Shown: positions 1 to 6,920 of the stretch, piece by piece
Numbering within the stretch: the first letter of the stretch is position 1
Layout of the letters: each line of letters starts with the position of its first letter
Assembly: GCA_021324365.1 (NCBI GenBank)
Contig: JAJPJE010000032.1
Location: 1 to 64,000 of the forward strand
Source: Terriglobia bacterium
GTDB taxonomy: Bacteria; Acidobacteriota; Terriglobia; Terriglobales; Acidobacteriaceae
Length of the DNA: 64,000 nt
Direction: 5' to 3'
Translations under genes and position numbers: made by a program
The notes under the pieces: generated by a model
What the model saw: the letters and a program-made list of their open reading frames with translations, nothing else
What the model was told of the DNA's origin: nothing
The model's database searches: none

Positions 1-849
1 AACCCGCTGCTTCAGTCTTCTTATTTCGCCGCCGGAGGCGACGGACTGCTGCTCCTCACCTTTGACGAGTGCGGAGGTGGCGAAAACAGCACCTGTGGTG
101 CGCACATTTTTTCCGCGATGTTCGGACCGCATGTCCGTAAGGGATACGTTTCCAGCGCCGCTTACAACCACTCCAACATGTTGCGTACGATTGAAGATGC
201 ACTCGGTCTGCAGCCTTATTTCGGAGCCGCGACGAACGTAACGGCAATGACTGACTTCTTTAGCACAACAGTTGCGTCCGGAAGTACCTCCTGCACTCCA
301 CCGAGTTCGCCTGGTGCGGTCCTCTGTACGCCTTCGGCGGGACGAACTTACGGCTCTCCTGTGCTGTTTACCGGAGCAGGCACTGCCAAGAGTGGATCGG
401 TGAATCACCTGGAGCTTTGGGTGGACGGTAAAAAGGTCAACGACTATTCCGGAGCCGTACTGAATACCAGTACTGTGCTCGCATCCGGTACACATACGGC
501 CACCCTGGTGGAAGTGGAGCCGAACTGGAGTTACATCAAGTCCGCGCCGGTAACGTTTACTGTTGGAGGATGCACGCCGCCAACTTCGGCCGGCGCGAAG
601 CTTTGTTCACCAGTTGCGGGACAGAGCTACTCATCGCCGGTTGCGATCAGCGGGGCCGGTACGGTTGCCAACGGATCTGTGAACCATCTGGAGCTCTGGC
701 TGGACGGTCATAAGATCGGGAACTACTTCTCGAGCACGATGACCGCGACCGTGTCATCGTCGAGCGGTACGCATACGGCCACTCTGGTGGCGGTTGACGC
801 AAACGGCAATTACGTGAAGTCGACTCCCGCGACTTACTCCGTGAAGTAA
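1..849 (+). CDS. Secreted phosphoesterase (acid phosphatase/phospholipase C-like), C-terminal part, with two Ig-like repeats
   Basis: The reading frame is open from base 1, so the 5' end lies outside the window. The first ~85 residues (LLLLTFDE, CGGGEN, then AYNHSNMLRTIEDALGL) match the C-terminal end of the phosphoesterase family (AcpA/phospholipase C-like), which hydrolyses phosphate esters outside the cytoplasm. Two tandem ~85-residue Ig-like modules follow, each starting C-x-PP-(S/T)-S and containing SGSVNHLELW or NGSVNHLELW, then THTATLV. The same module occurs twice in the large secreted protein at 17325-20603. The modules probably mediate surface or polymer attachment (inference). The frame ends at TAA 847-849 and is followed by a strong hairpin. 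The substrate cannot be read from this fragment. Confidence 0.8.
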   Translation, partial: NPLLQSSYFAAGGDGLLLLTFDECGGGENSTCGAHIFSAMFGPHVRKGYVSSAAYNHSNMLRTIEDALGLQPYFGAATNVTAMTDFFSTTVASGSTSCTPPSSPGAVLCTPSAGRTYGSPVLFTGAGTAKSGSVNHLELWVDGKKVNDYSGAVLNTSTVLASGTHTATLVEVEPNWSYIKSAPVTFTVGGCTPPTSAGAKLCSPVAGQSYSSPVAISGAGTVANGSVNHLELWLDGHKIGNYFSSTMTATVSSSSGTHTATLVAVDANGNYVKSTPATYSVK

Positions 850-858
850 GTCACTTGA

Positions 859-889
859 ATCCGGCGGAGCCGCGTGGCTTCCGCCGGAT
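859..889 (+). terminator. Putative terminator hairpin after the phosphoesterase gene
   Basis: A near-perfect inverted repeat (ATCCGGCGGA with TCCGCCGGAT, plus inner GCC/GGC) starts 10 bases after the stop codon. There is no clear T-run, so it may be a transcript-end stabilising hairpin, not a classic intrinsic terminator. Confidence 0.5.
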
Positions 890-960
890 GTCTCTCGGCC
901 TAGATTCTTCGCCGAACAAAGTCGGACTCGGGACGAGAAAATGAGAGAGCTTGTTTCGGC

Positions 961-983
961 GCAGCGGAAGCCACGCCCCTTCA
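961..983. repeat. Possible dispersed palindromic repeat, copy 1
   Basis: Intergenic stretch containing GCCACGCCCCTTCA preceded by a GC-rich imperfect palindrome. A similar block (GCCACACCCCTTCA) lies at 2503-2516. Two copies are too few to be sure it is a repeat family. Confidence 0.3.
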
Positions 984-995
984 AAGCAACCGGTT

Positions 996-1790
996 CTAAT
1001 GATTCTTGGGCTTGACAGGGGTTGAGCCATTCGTGTCGGCACTATGCTGGATCGGTGCCTGTGCACCGCCGATCTCCTGCGAGCTATTGGGATTCTGATA
1101 GTTGGGCCTGGTGCTACCAACGCCAAATGTTCCTTCAGGCGCGCCTACTTCCGTCTGCTCGGCGCTAGCTGCCAGATCCGTAGCTGCCCCACGCGATTCT
1201 CCCACTTGTTCCCAATTCGGTGGATGGCCCGGCAAGTCATAGACGGTGGGGTTGTGATTGGTTGCGCCGTTCTTGCCGCGTTTTTGCATTACTCCTGCCT
1301 GTGTGTCGGGACCGGCGGTGTTCTGGGTGACGTGTGTGGTGGTTTCCGTGATCACGTCGCCTTCGTTGCCTGCTTTTCCAGTGATTGCAATGGCCGGTAA
1401 CTGCTCAACCACTTCGGGATTACATAACTCACCGGTTTGAACGATATTGTCGACGTGAAAACCGGGATAACCGGACTGGTCCGGGCGCGCCAGCGGATGC
1501 CCGCTCAGCCTGACCACATGATTCACGTATTGCGACATATCCCCGGCCTGCAGAGAGTACATGCTGCCATTGCCCGATCCGCTCAGCCAGAAACGTCCCT
1601 GCCCATCGACAACGCAACCAGATAGGTTGCTCTCTTCCGAGAAAGTGCTGGGAGAACCGATCGCCGGTATGGTGCCGGTTGTTCCCTTGTCGACTTGGGG
1701 CTGCTGCGATGAGGCCTGGCTCTTCCGAGTTTGCGCGAAAGCTAAAGTTGCGCATACCACCAGCGCAAAGATGAAGATGAGATGTCGCAT
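996..1790 (-). CDS. Secreted hypothetical protein, DUF5818-like
   Basis: A 264-residue protein. I chose the ATG at 1790 because AAGGGA lies just upstream and it gives a clean signal peptide (MRHLIFIFALVVCATLAFAQ). An upstream in-frame start at 1814 would put charged residues before it. Residues ~55-125 have the pattern GCVVDGQGRFWL, YSL and YVNHVVRLSGH, which resembles the small OB-fold-like domain called DUF5818, common in Acidobacteriota; this resemblance is from memory. The remainder is low-complexity, rich in Gly, Thr, Asn and Gln, and probably disordered. It is transcribed away from tadA. Function unknown. Confidence 0.65.
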   Translation of the reverse strand: MRHLIFIFALVVCATLAFAQTRKSQASSQQPQVDKGTTGTIPAIGSPSTFSEESNLSGCVVDGQGRFWLSGSGNGSMYSLQAGDMSQYVNHVVRLSGHPLARPDQSGYPGFHVDNIVQTGELCNPEVVEQLPAIAITGKAGNEGDVITETTTHVTQNTAGPDTQAGVMQKRGKNGATNHNPTVYDLPGHPPNWEQVGESRGAATDLAASAEQTEVGAPEGTFGVGSTRPNYQNPNSSQEIGGAQAPIQHSADTNGSTPVKPKNH

Positions 1791-1882
1791 AAAGTCCCTT
1801 TCGGCCGGCTGCACGAAGCCCAGTCTGTTCAGTTAGACTTGCTGAGACACTCAGCGGGTTTGCCCTGAATCCGAACAATCAC

Positions 1883-2356
1883 GTGAAACCGCATTCCGAC
1901 GAACTCTGGATGGAAGAAGCCTTGCGCGAAGCGCAACGCGCTCGTTTGCTTGGTGAAGTGCCGATTGGAGCGGTCGTCGTGTTTGAAAATCGAATCGTCG
2001 CGCGCTGCTGCAATCGTCCGATCACCGAGAACGATCCCACGGCGCACGCCGAGATTCTGGCGCTGCGCGAGGCGGGTCGCGAGCTGCGCAACTATCGTCT
2101 GGCGGAATGCGATCTGTTCGTGACGATTGAGCCCTGCGCGATGTGCGCGGGCGCAATCACGCATGCGCGCATACGGCGGCTCGTGTATGGCGCGGACGAT
2201 GAAAAAGCAGGAGGCGTGACGTCAGTAGTGCAGGTTTTAAATCATCAGGGACTCAATCACCAGGTGGAAGTGGTGTCGGGTGTACTGGCGGGGCGCTGCC
2301 GGGAGTTGGTGCAAGCATTCTTCCGCGAGAAGCGCGCTGACAAAGCCGTGCTTTGA
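1883..2356 (+). CDS. tadA: tRNA-specific adenosine deaminase TadA
   Basis: A 157-residue cytidine/deoxycytidylate deaminase fold protein. The zinc site is complete: H55-A-E57 and P84-C85-A-M-C88. TadA converts A34 to inosine in tRNA-Arg(ACG), an essential cytoplasmic step in decoding. The length and the beginning DELWMEEALREA agree with the family, so the GTG start at 1883 is preferred over an internal ATG at 1910, although no strong Shine-Dalgarno is visible. Transcribed divergently from the secreted protein upstream and followed after ~270 bases by tRNA-Ser. Confidence 0.93.
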   Translation: MKPHSDELWMEEALREAQRARLLGEVPIGAVVVFENRIVARCCNRPITENDPTAHAEILALREAGRELRNYRLAECDLFVTIEPCAMCAGAITHARIRRLVYGADDEKAGGVTSVVQVLNHQGLNHQVEVVSGVLAGRCRELVQAFFREKRADKAVL

Positions 2357-2488
2357 AGCTGCGGAGCGTCAGGTGCGCCGAAGAGCCGATTTTTAAGAGC
2401 CGATTCAGCGGCTAAGAAAAGGCATTCAAGTTTGTTTATCAGTCGGAGGCGACTCAAATCGGCTCGGGTAGAAAAGACTTGCTTCGCT

Positions 2489-2516
2489 TCAGCGTGGCTG
2501 AGGCCACACCCCTTCA
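2489..2516. repeat. Possible dispersed palindromic repeat, copy 2
   Basis: AGCGTGGCTGAGGCCACACC forms a TGGC/GCCA hairpin and ends with CCCCTTCA, as in the element at 961-983. The rest of the ~265-base gap between tadA and tRNA-Ser shows no convincing gene. Confidence 0.3.
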
Positions 2517-2622
2517 GACCAAAATGCGGAGCGGCCTCTTGCCCCTCTGCTATCATTAAGAAGAGCTGGCGGCCACGCCAGATCCATCGTTTCAACTCGT
2601 GTTTTTCGGTAAACCACGGCGC

Positions 2623-2712
2623 GGAGAGGTGCGTGAGTGGTTGAAACGAGCCGCCTCGAAAGCGGCCATACCTGAAAGGGTATCGGGGGTTCAAATCCCT
2701 CCCTCTCCGCCA
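2623..2712 (+). tRNA. tRNA-Ser (anticodon CGA)
   Basis: A 90-base class II tRNA with a long variable arm. Acceptor GGAGAGG (2623-2629) pairs with CCTCTCC (2702-2708), discriminator G, and CCA is encoded (2710-2712). The anticodon loop CTCGAAA is held by GCCGC/GCGGC, giving CGA, which reads the Ser codon UCG. The T-arm GGGGGTTCAAATCCC(T) is intact. Confidence 0.95.
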
Positions 2713-2828
2713 GAAATTCTGACTTCATTCACCTCCCTCCCGTCCCTGCACCTCGGTAATTGAACCTTGGTGAGGTGTGGAGACTCCCGTTCCGATGCTA
2801 CCGTTTGGTTTTTGGAAGGGGACATCCA

Positions 2829-3230
2829 ATGACTAAGATTGCACCAAAATCCACACGAACTGCCCGGCCCTCGCAAGGGAAGATCTTGTATTGCGAGGAC
2901 GATCGCGCGGTGATGGATTCGCAGTCCCGGGTATTGGAGAAGGCCGGTTATACGGTTGAGCTGGCGCATGGCCGCGCGGCGGCGGAGCAGGCATTTCGAA
3001 GCGGCGTGTATGATGCCGCCGTGCTCGGTCACACGCTGAGCAAAGACGCTCGCCATCACCTGGCGTATATGGCGAAGAAGTCATCCGAGGAGACTCAGGT
3101 CCTGGTACTGCACGCCAGCGGAAGGCATCCGGCAGTGGATCTGGCCATCGATTCACGCCAAGGCGATGCAGCTGTCCTGGAAGCATTGAATACCGTAATT
3201 GAGCAGAAGAGCCTGGCACTGGCACTCTAA
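2829..3230 (+). CDS. Atypical response-regulator receiver-like protein lacking the phospho-acceptor Asp (copy 1)
   Basis: A 133-residue single-domain protein. The ATG at 2829 follows GGAAGGGGA; an earlier in-frame start at 2760 lacks this. Residues ~18-125 follow the CheY-like pattern: KILYCEDD with acidic E23-D24-D25, AGYTVELAHG, then YDAAVLGHTL. At the end of beta-3, where the phosphorylated Asp should be, there is Gly (G67 in LGH). Phosphotransfer is therefore unlikely, and a protein-interaction or phosphorylation-independent role is inferred. The next gene, 170 bases downstream, is a paralogue with the same LGH substitution. Confidence 0.75.
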   Translation: MTKIAPKSTRTARPSQGKILYCEDDRAVMDSQSRVLEKAGYTVELAHGRAAAEQAFRSGVYDAAVLGHTLSKDARHHLAYMAKKSSEETQVLVLHASGRHPAVDLAIDSRQGDAAVLEALNTVIEQKSLALAL

Positions 3231-3251
3231 CTGTCAACAAAGTGCCCTACC

Positions 3252-3284
3252 CGGCGGGCTTGCATTTTTCCTCGACGCCCGCCG
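3252..3284. other. Inverted repeat between the two receiver-like genes
   Basis: CGGCGGGC (3252-3259) and GCCCGCCG (3277-3284) can pair around a 17-base loop. No T-run follows on either strand. It could attenuate or stabilise the upstream transcript. Confidence 0.4.
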
Positions 3285-3402
3285 CCGATTGAATTATCCC
3301 GCAAACCAGTCGATTGTTCAGTTTTGAACGGGTGTATGATCATCCGGAGTAGCTCTTCCGCTTGAAAAAGCACAACAAGTTGCTGACTTTGGGAAATTTG
3401 TG

Positions 3403-3756
3403 ATGGGACGAATCCTTTCTGTTTCGTATGACGAAACATTGCTGCACACCCGCGAAATGTTGCTGGAATCCCGCGGCTACACGGTAGAGTCTGCACTAGG
3501 TTTTACGGAGGGCCTTGAACTCTGCAAGCAGAGCGACTTCGGTCTATTTATCCTAGGTCATTCCATCCCGCCAGCCGACAAGCGTGCGCTGATTGATGCT
3601 TTCCGGTCTAGCTGTCCAGGTCCGATCATCTCGCTGCAGAAGGTTTCTGAACCGGATGTAGCAGGCGCCGATTATTACGTGGATCCATTTCCAGAAAGCG
3701 TGTTGAAGGTGGTTGGGGAAATCCTGGGCGACACCGGGAAAGCAAAGCGCGCCTGA
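3403..3756 (+). CDS. Atypical receiver-like protein lacking the phospho-acceptor Asp (copy 2)
   Basis: A 117-residue CheY-like protein with start ATG 3403 (a GTG at 3400 is directly before it) and GGGAAA upstream. It keeps RILSVSYDE at beta-1, SRGYTVESA and the beta-3 segment FGLFILGHSIP. As in the preceding gene the normal Asp is replaced by Gly followed by His, and the usual beta-5 Lys is not obvious. The pair looks like a local duplication. No histidine kinase or output domain gene is adjacent. Function unknown; a scaffold or sensor role is inference. Confidence 0.75.
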   Translation: MGRILSVSYDETLLHTREMLLESRGYTVESALGFTEGLELCKQSDFGLFILGHSIPPADKRALIDAFRSSCPGPIISLQKVSEPDVAGADYYVDPFPESVLKVVGEILGDTGKAKRA

Positions 3757-3794
3757 ACAGTCGCTGTCGAGCAGCGAGCACGAGCGATTGTTCT

Positions 3795-3986
3795 TCAGGC
3801 GGCGGTTGCCCGCCAGACTTCAAGGAACTGAATCTCAGAAATTCGCACCGGCCGATAGTAGCCGCATTTGCATTGCGAATGGATTAAATCGGAGTTTTGC
3901 GGCGGCGGATCAGACGAGCGCAGCACCACGACCCGCTGCTTGCACAAGGGACACGTGTAGCCCACACATATAATTTCGCTAGACAT
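3795..3986 (-). CDS. Small zinc-ribbon-like hypothetical protein
   Basis: A 63-residue frame starting MSSEIICVGY, with C12-P-L-C15 and C39-K-C41, a likely metal-binding pair, followed by YYRPVRISEIQFLEVW. The frame is open further upstream (to 4265), but that extension has no family-like features. A GGAG lies ~14 bases before the chosen start. Converges on the receiver-like gene. Family not recognised. Confidence 0.45.
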   Translation of the reverse strand: MSSEIICVGYTCPLCKQRVVVLRSSDPPPQNSDLIHSQCKCGYYRPVRISEIQFLEVWRATAA

Positions 3987-4290
3987 TTCAGCTCGGATCG
4001 CTCCAATGAGTATCACAGAACCCGTACCTGAGTAGAAGCGCCAATTTCTGCCGTCTCCAGCGTTGGTTTTTAAGCGTTTACGCGATCTACACATGGCTTT
4101 GCAGGCTGCGGATAAACTCTGAGACTCGAATTCCTCGAGCACTGAGATCCTCTCGACAAAAATAAAGGACTTCTGGGGCGCAGCTAAAGTTGCGCCCAAA
4201 ACAAACCCGGTCGCATTTTCCGCAGCTTGTTTGGCCACACTGGACTTGTCTTTCGCGCTTGGCATCTAACTTGACAAAAAAGGACACCAC
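3987..4290. other. Intergenic or uncertain coding stretch
   Basis: About 300 bases. The minus strand stays open as a possible N-terminal extension of the zinc-ribbon-like protein, but composition does not look coding. The last 20 bases carry the ribosome binding site of the next plus-strand gene. I see no RNA gene or repeat here. Confidence 0.4.
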
Positions 4291-4491
4291 ATGCGGAACC
4301 CCGAATATTTGGCAGTTCTTGAGGAGGCTGTCGAGTCAGTCCGCTCTGCGATGGCAGACCGAAGGTTGCCGGATCTCGACGCGGAGCAACTGACCTGGTG
4401 GTTTCAAAACGTCACGGTTTCCGATATCAACGAAATCATGAGTCGAAACCATCGGCCAGCAAGAGTTCGCGAACTGAGGAGGGTGGCATGA
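4291..4491 (+). CDS. Small hypothetical protein
   Basis: A 66-residue, mostly helical, charged protein (EYLAVLEEAVESVRSAM, DAEQLTWWFQNVTVSDINE, RVRELRRVA). A strong AAAAAGGA precedes the ATG. Its stop codon TGA overlaps the ATG of the next frame (ATGA), with AGGAGG just before, indicating translational coupling. Not recognised as a known family. Confidence 0.55.
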   Translation: MRNPEYLAVLEEAVESVRSAMADRRLPDLDAEQLTWWFQNVTVSDINEIMSRNHRPARVRELRRVA

Positions 4492-4773
4492 ATCGCGAAC
4501 TCCCCAAGTTGAGCGAACTCCGACTTGAATCTCTGTCATGACAATACCAACGGATATATTTTCCGGGCGCATTGAAAGTGCAGACGTGGGGCTTGACGTG
4601 AGCAGCAGACTCAAAGACCTGTTACAAGCACACATCTGGCGATACTGGCCTTATTGGAAGGCCCGATTATCTCGGAGGCGACGCGGAATGACGCGCAACA
4701 TTTTCGTGTTCAGTTGGAGAAGGACATCCTCGCGCTCGCAGATGAGCAACTGGAGAGAATGGCCGCGGATTGA
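4488..4773 (+). pseudogene. Probable frameshifted small gene coupled to the 66-residue gene
   Basis: AGGAGGGTGGCATG gives a strong start at 4488, but that frame stops after 17 codons (4541) at another ATGA. A second frame from 4538 reads MTIPTDIFSGRIESADVG up to about 4620, and then a third frame reads a coding-like helical segment (HLAILALLEGPI, QLEKDILALADEQLERMAAD) to TGA at 4773. The coding-like signal jumping between frames suggests one or two indels in a gene of ~90 codons. It could alternatively be two or three tiny overlapping genes. Family not recognised. Confidence 0.4.
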
Positions 4774-4851
4774 GCGCCTAGCAGTACGATTACCGACGAC
4801 AGCCGAGGATTCATAGCATTGTGGCGAGGTCTCAGGGAAGGATACCGTTGT

Positions 4852-4998
4852 TTACGCAACCTTGGTTCTTTCGATGTCTCGCTTAACCATCTCGATGAGC
4901 TCTTGAATCCGCTGCCTGACAGCGGGTGAAACCTCGGTAGATCCGGCAATTCGCTCAAGAGTAGCAACGATTTCTTCCGGGCTCTCGTTACTATTCAT
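4852..4998 (-). CDS. Small hypothetical helical protein
   Basis: A 48-residue frame starting MNSNESPEEIVATLERIAG, with heptad-like VRQRIQELIEMVKRDIERTKVA at the end. The frame continues upstream without a better start. It lies ~95 bases downstream of the zinc-ribbon/membrane microprotein on the same strand. No strong Shine-Dalgarno is visible and the family is unknown. Confidence 0.4.
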   Translation of the reverse strand: MNSNESPEEIVATLERIAGSTEVSPAVRQRIQELIEMVKRDIERTKVA

Positions 4999-5093
4999 GT
5001 GTTCAATTTTGCACAAAAGTACCTGGTGCGCAAGGGGGTAAGCTGGAAGGCTGCTCGTTGCTCCAAGTTGACATCGCGACCGATACTTGCGGC

Positions 5094-5260
5094 TCAGGAC
5101 TGCCACGTAAATCCGCATTTCGGACATATTGAAGCTTTTCTTCCCGCGAGCAATGCCACAAGTCCAACCGGAAAAAAGCAGATGCAGACGATAATGACCC
5201 ATACCGGATAGCCCCCTGTTGCGTCAAAGTATTACATTTTGGACAAGAGATAGCCGCCAT
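5094..5260 (-). pseudogene. Zinc-ribbon/transmembrane microprotein with a single-base frameshift
   Basis: The start at 5260 has an excellent GGAGGAG and reads MAAISCPKCNTLTQQG. After a run of five G (5212-5216 on the plus strand) the coding signal continues one frame over: GYPVWVIIVCICFFPVGLVA, then LLAGRK, then CPKCG-FTWQS and a stop at 5094. Adding one G to the run restores a 55-residue protein of N-terminal CPKC, one membrane helix and C-terminal CPKCG. It is therefore a real gene with a 1-base deletion, a sequencing indel, or a -1 slippage site. It overlaps the 3' end of the DUF2752 gene by 29 bases, so they are co-transcribed. Confidence 0.6.
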
Positions 5261-5678
5261 TCACTCCTCCTGTAATTAGTCGTTCGATCCAGACGCAAAA
5301 TAAACACACTGTGACAGTGGCGCCAGCAACGCTGGAAATACTGGAAACTGTTTTGTCGAATTTCGACCAGCACAATGCAATCGGCCGTACGACGATTTGA
5401 AACGCAAGCAAGAGAAATAAACCGATTCCGGCGGGATTCGAAAGCCAAGCCGTTTTCAGATCGAAACGCGCAGTCGCAATTAGAGAATGCAAGATGCCGC
5501 AACCGGGACACGGTATTCCAAAGAGGAAGCGGCCTAAGCACAAATGTGGAAGGCGTGCGGCGAAAGGAACAGCGAACAAAATTAAAAGAGCCGAGACTGA
5601 CAGCGCGAAATGATCCTGTGAGTCTCTCGGAATCCCGAGCCTGTCCAAGAGCCACGCCGGAACAATGTTGATTTCCAT
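5232..5678 (-). CDS. DUF2752 membrane protein
   Basis: A 148-residue protein from ATG 5678; the frame is open to 5756 with other candidate starts at 5723 and 5756, and none has a clear ribosome site. It shows the DUF2752 signature: FGIPCPGCG (C57-P-G-C60-G), a conserved NPAG at ~81 and three to four membrane helices (about 24-45, 84-102, 113-132). DUF2752 proteins are inner-membrane proteins of unknown function. The gene overlaps the zinc-ribbon microprotein by 29 bases. Confidence 0.75.
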   Translation of the reverse strand: MEINIVPAWLLDRLGIPRDSQDHFALSVSALLILFAVPFAARLPHLCLGRFLFGIPCPGCGILHSLIATARFDLKTAWLSNPAGIGLFLLLAFQIVVRPIALCWSKFDKTVSSISSVAGATVTVCLFCVWIERLITGGVNGGYLLSKM

Positions 5679-5816
5679 TTCGGATGGACAATTCTTATCG
5701 TGATCACCGCAGCTTAACATGCCGAGTGCCCCGCCCGATTCGTGTTCTTTCGGCAAGCAGAGGTGTGACGAGGGAACTGAGTTCCCTATTTCTTGGTCAC
5801 CTTCGAGACTGTTACG

Positions 5817-6086
5817 CTACGTCCCGAAACGTTCTGCGGCGCGAGCGCGGGCTTTTGCGGCTTCCTCTTCCCTGTTTTTTGCCGGTGCAGTGGTCTCGAG
5901 CGAATGCAGCAGGCGACTTGCAATCGCCGCAATATCCTCGACCGCAGCATCAAAGGTAGCTTCATTTGCTTTGGAAGGCTTGGTAAATCCGCTGATCTTT
6001 CGCACGAACTGGAGCGAAGCGGCGCGCACTTCATCTTCTGTGACCGGCGGATCGAAATTGAATAGCGTTCTAATATTCCTGCACAT
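5817..6086 (-). CDS. DUF2277 family protein
   Basis: An 89-residue protein with the hallmark beginning MCRNIRTLFNFDPP, the middle VRKISGFTKPSKANEA and a C-terminal Ala/Arg-rich helix (EEEAAKARARAAERFG). This is a full-length DUF2277 protein; its function is unknown. It lies 11 bases downstream of the TetR gene on the same strand, so the two form an operon and DUF2277 is probably under autoregulated TetR control (inference). Confidence 0.88.
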   Translation of the reverse strand: MCRNIRTLFNFDPPVTEDEVRAASLQFVRKISGFTKPSKANEATFDAAVEDIAAIASRLLHSLETTAPAKNREEEAAKARARAAERFGT

Positions 6087-6097
6087 AAGTGATTTTC

Positions 6098-6718
6098 CTA
6101 CTTGTGACGCATCGCGCCCTTCTCGCGCTGCTCTTCAGGCCAAGCCAGGAGCGCAACACGAGCGACCTCTCGCAGCTGAGCACGAGATGCGCCACCGGCC
6201 GCTTGCACTGACATTCCCCACAACACCGTAATTATGTAACGCGCGAGCTTCTCGGGATCAACATGACTTGGCAGGTCCCCGTCGGCGGTCGCCCGCTCGA
6301 ACCGGCAGCGAACAGCGGCTTCGGCACCGGCTCGACGCCTGGCTAGCTCCTGCGAGACCGGCTCTCCCATCGGCCCAGAAGCCAATGCGCCCTGCACCAG
6401 CAGACATCCGTCGGGATGATTGGGGCTTAGTACCATCTCAATTGCGCCATCGAACAGCTTTTCCACAGCTTTTCGTGCGGTAGGTTCTTTCAGTGCGTTG
6501 GGCAGATACGATGCGGGACGCTGCATGTAGCGATCGAGCACTTTCTTGAAAAGAGCCTCCTTATTGCCAAACGCCGCATACAGACTGGGGACGTTGATGC
6601 CCATCGCTTCAGTAAGCGCGGAGAGCGACGTGCCTTCGTATCCGTGCCTCCAGAAGAGCAGGAGAGCGGCGTCGAGCGCCTTCTCCGTGTCGAATTCGCG
6701 CGGGCGTCCCTTTGGCAT
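6098..6718 (-). CDS. TetR/AcrR family transcriptional regulator
   Basis: A 206-residue protein. The N-terminus MPKGRPREFDTEKALDAALL and the helix-turn-helix around residues 25-50 (YEGTSLSALTEAMGI, SLYAAFGNKEALF) are typical TetR; the C-terminal ligand domain (DGCLLVQGALA) resembles the YxaF/LmrA-type or ComR-like subgroup. It acts as a dimeric DNA-binding repressor. An imperfect palindrome just upstream (6732-6756) is a plausible operator. Divergent from the BNR gene cluster, which may be its target. Confidence 0.88.
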   Translation of the reverse strand: MPKGRPREFDTEKALDAALLLFWRHGYEGTSLSALTEAMGINVPSLYAAFGNKEALFKKVLDRYMQRPASYLPNALKEPTARKAVEKLFDGAIEMVLSPNHPDGCLLVQGALASGPMGEPVSQELARRRAGAEAAVRCRFERATADGDLPSHVDPEKLARYIITVLWGMSVQAAGGASRAQLREVARVALLAWPEEQREKGAMRHK

Positions 6719-6731
6719 AAATGCTTCCGTA

Positions 6732-6756
6732 ATTATTTAACGATCACTACAATAAT
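6732..6756. promoter_or_regulatory. Putative TetR operator
   Basis: ATTATTTAACG-ATC-ACTACAATAAT, an imperfect palindrome centred on GATC with ATTATT/AATAAT ends, lies 14 bases before the tetR start. It resembles the TTAACGATCGTTAA-type sites of this TetR subgroup (from memory). Confidence 0.4.
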
Positions 6757-6920
6757 CTGCTTGACTCGGAAGCTCAAGGCTTTTATAGGTAGCAGACATC
6801 GGGGCTCGGTCAGGGGTGACTGGGCAATTTTTATATCTGCAGTGAGAAGCTAACCAGGAGGGACTCTCGACGTCCTTAAAGCGACGTTGCGGTTCGCCAT
6901 AGCCATCAGGAGAGATTCGC

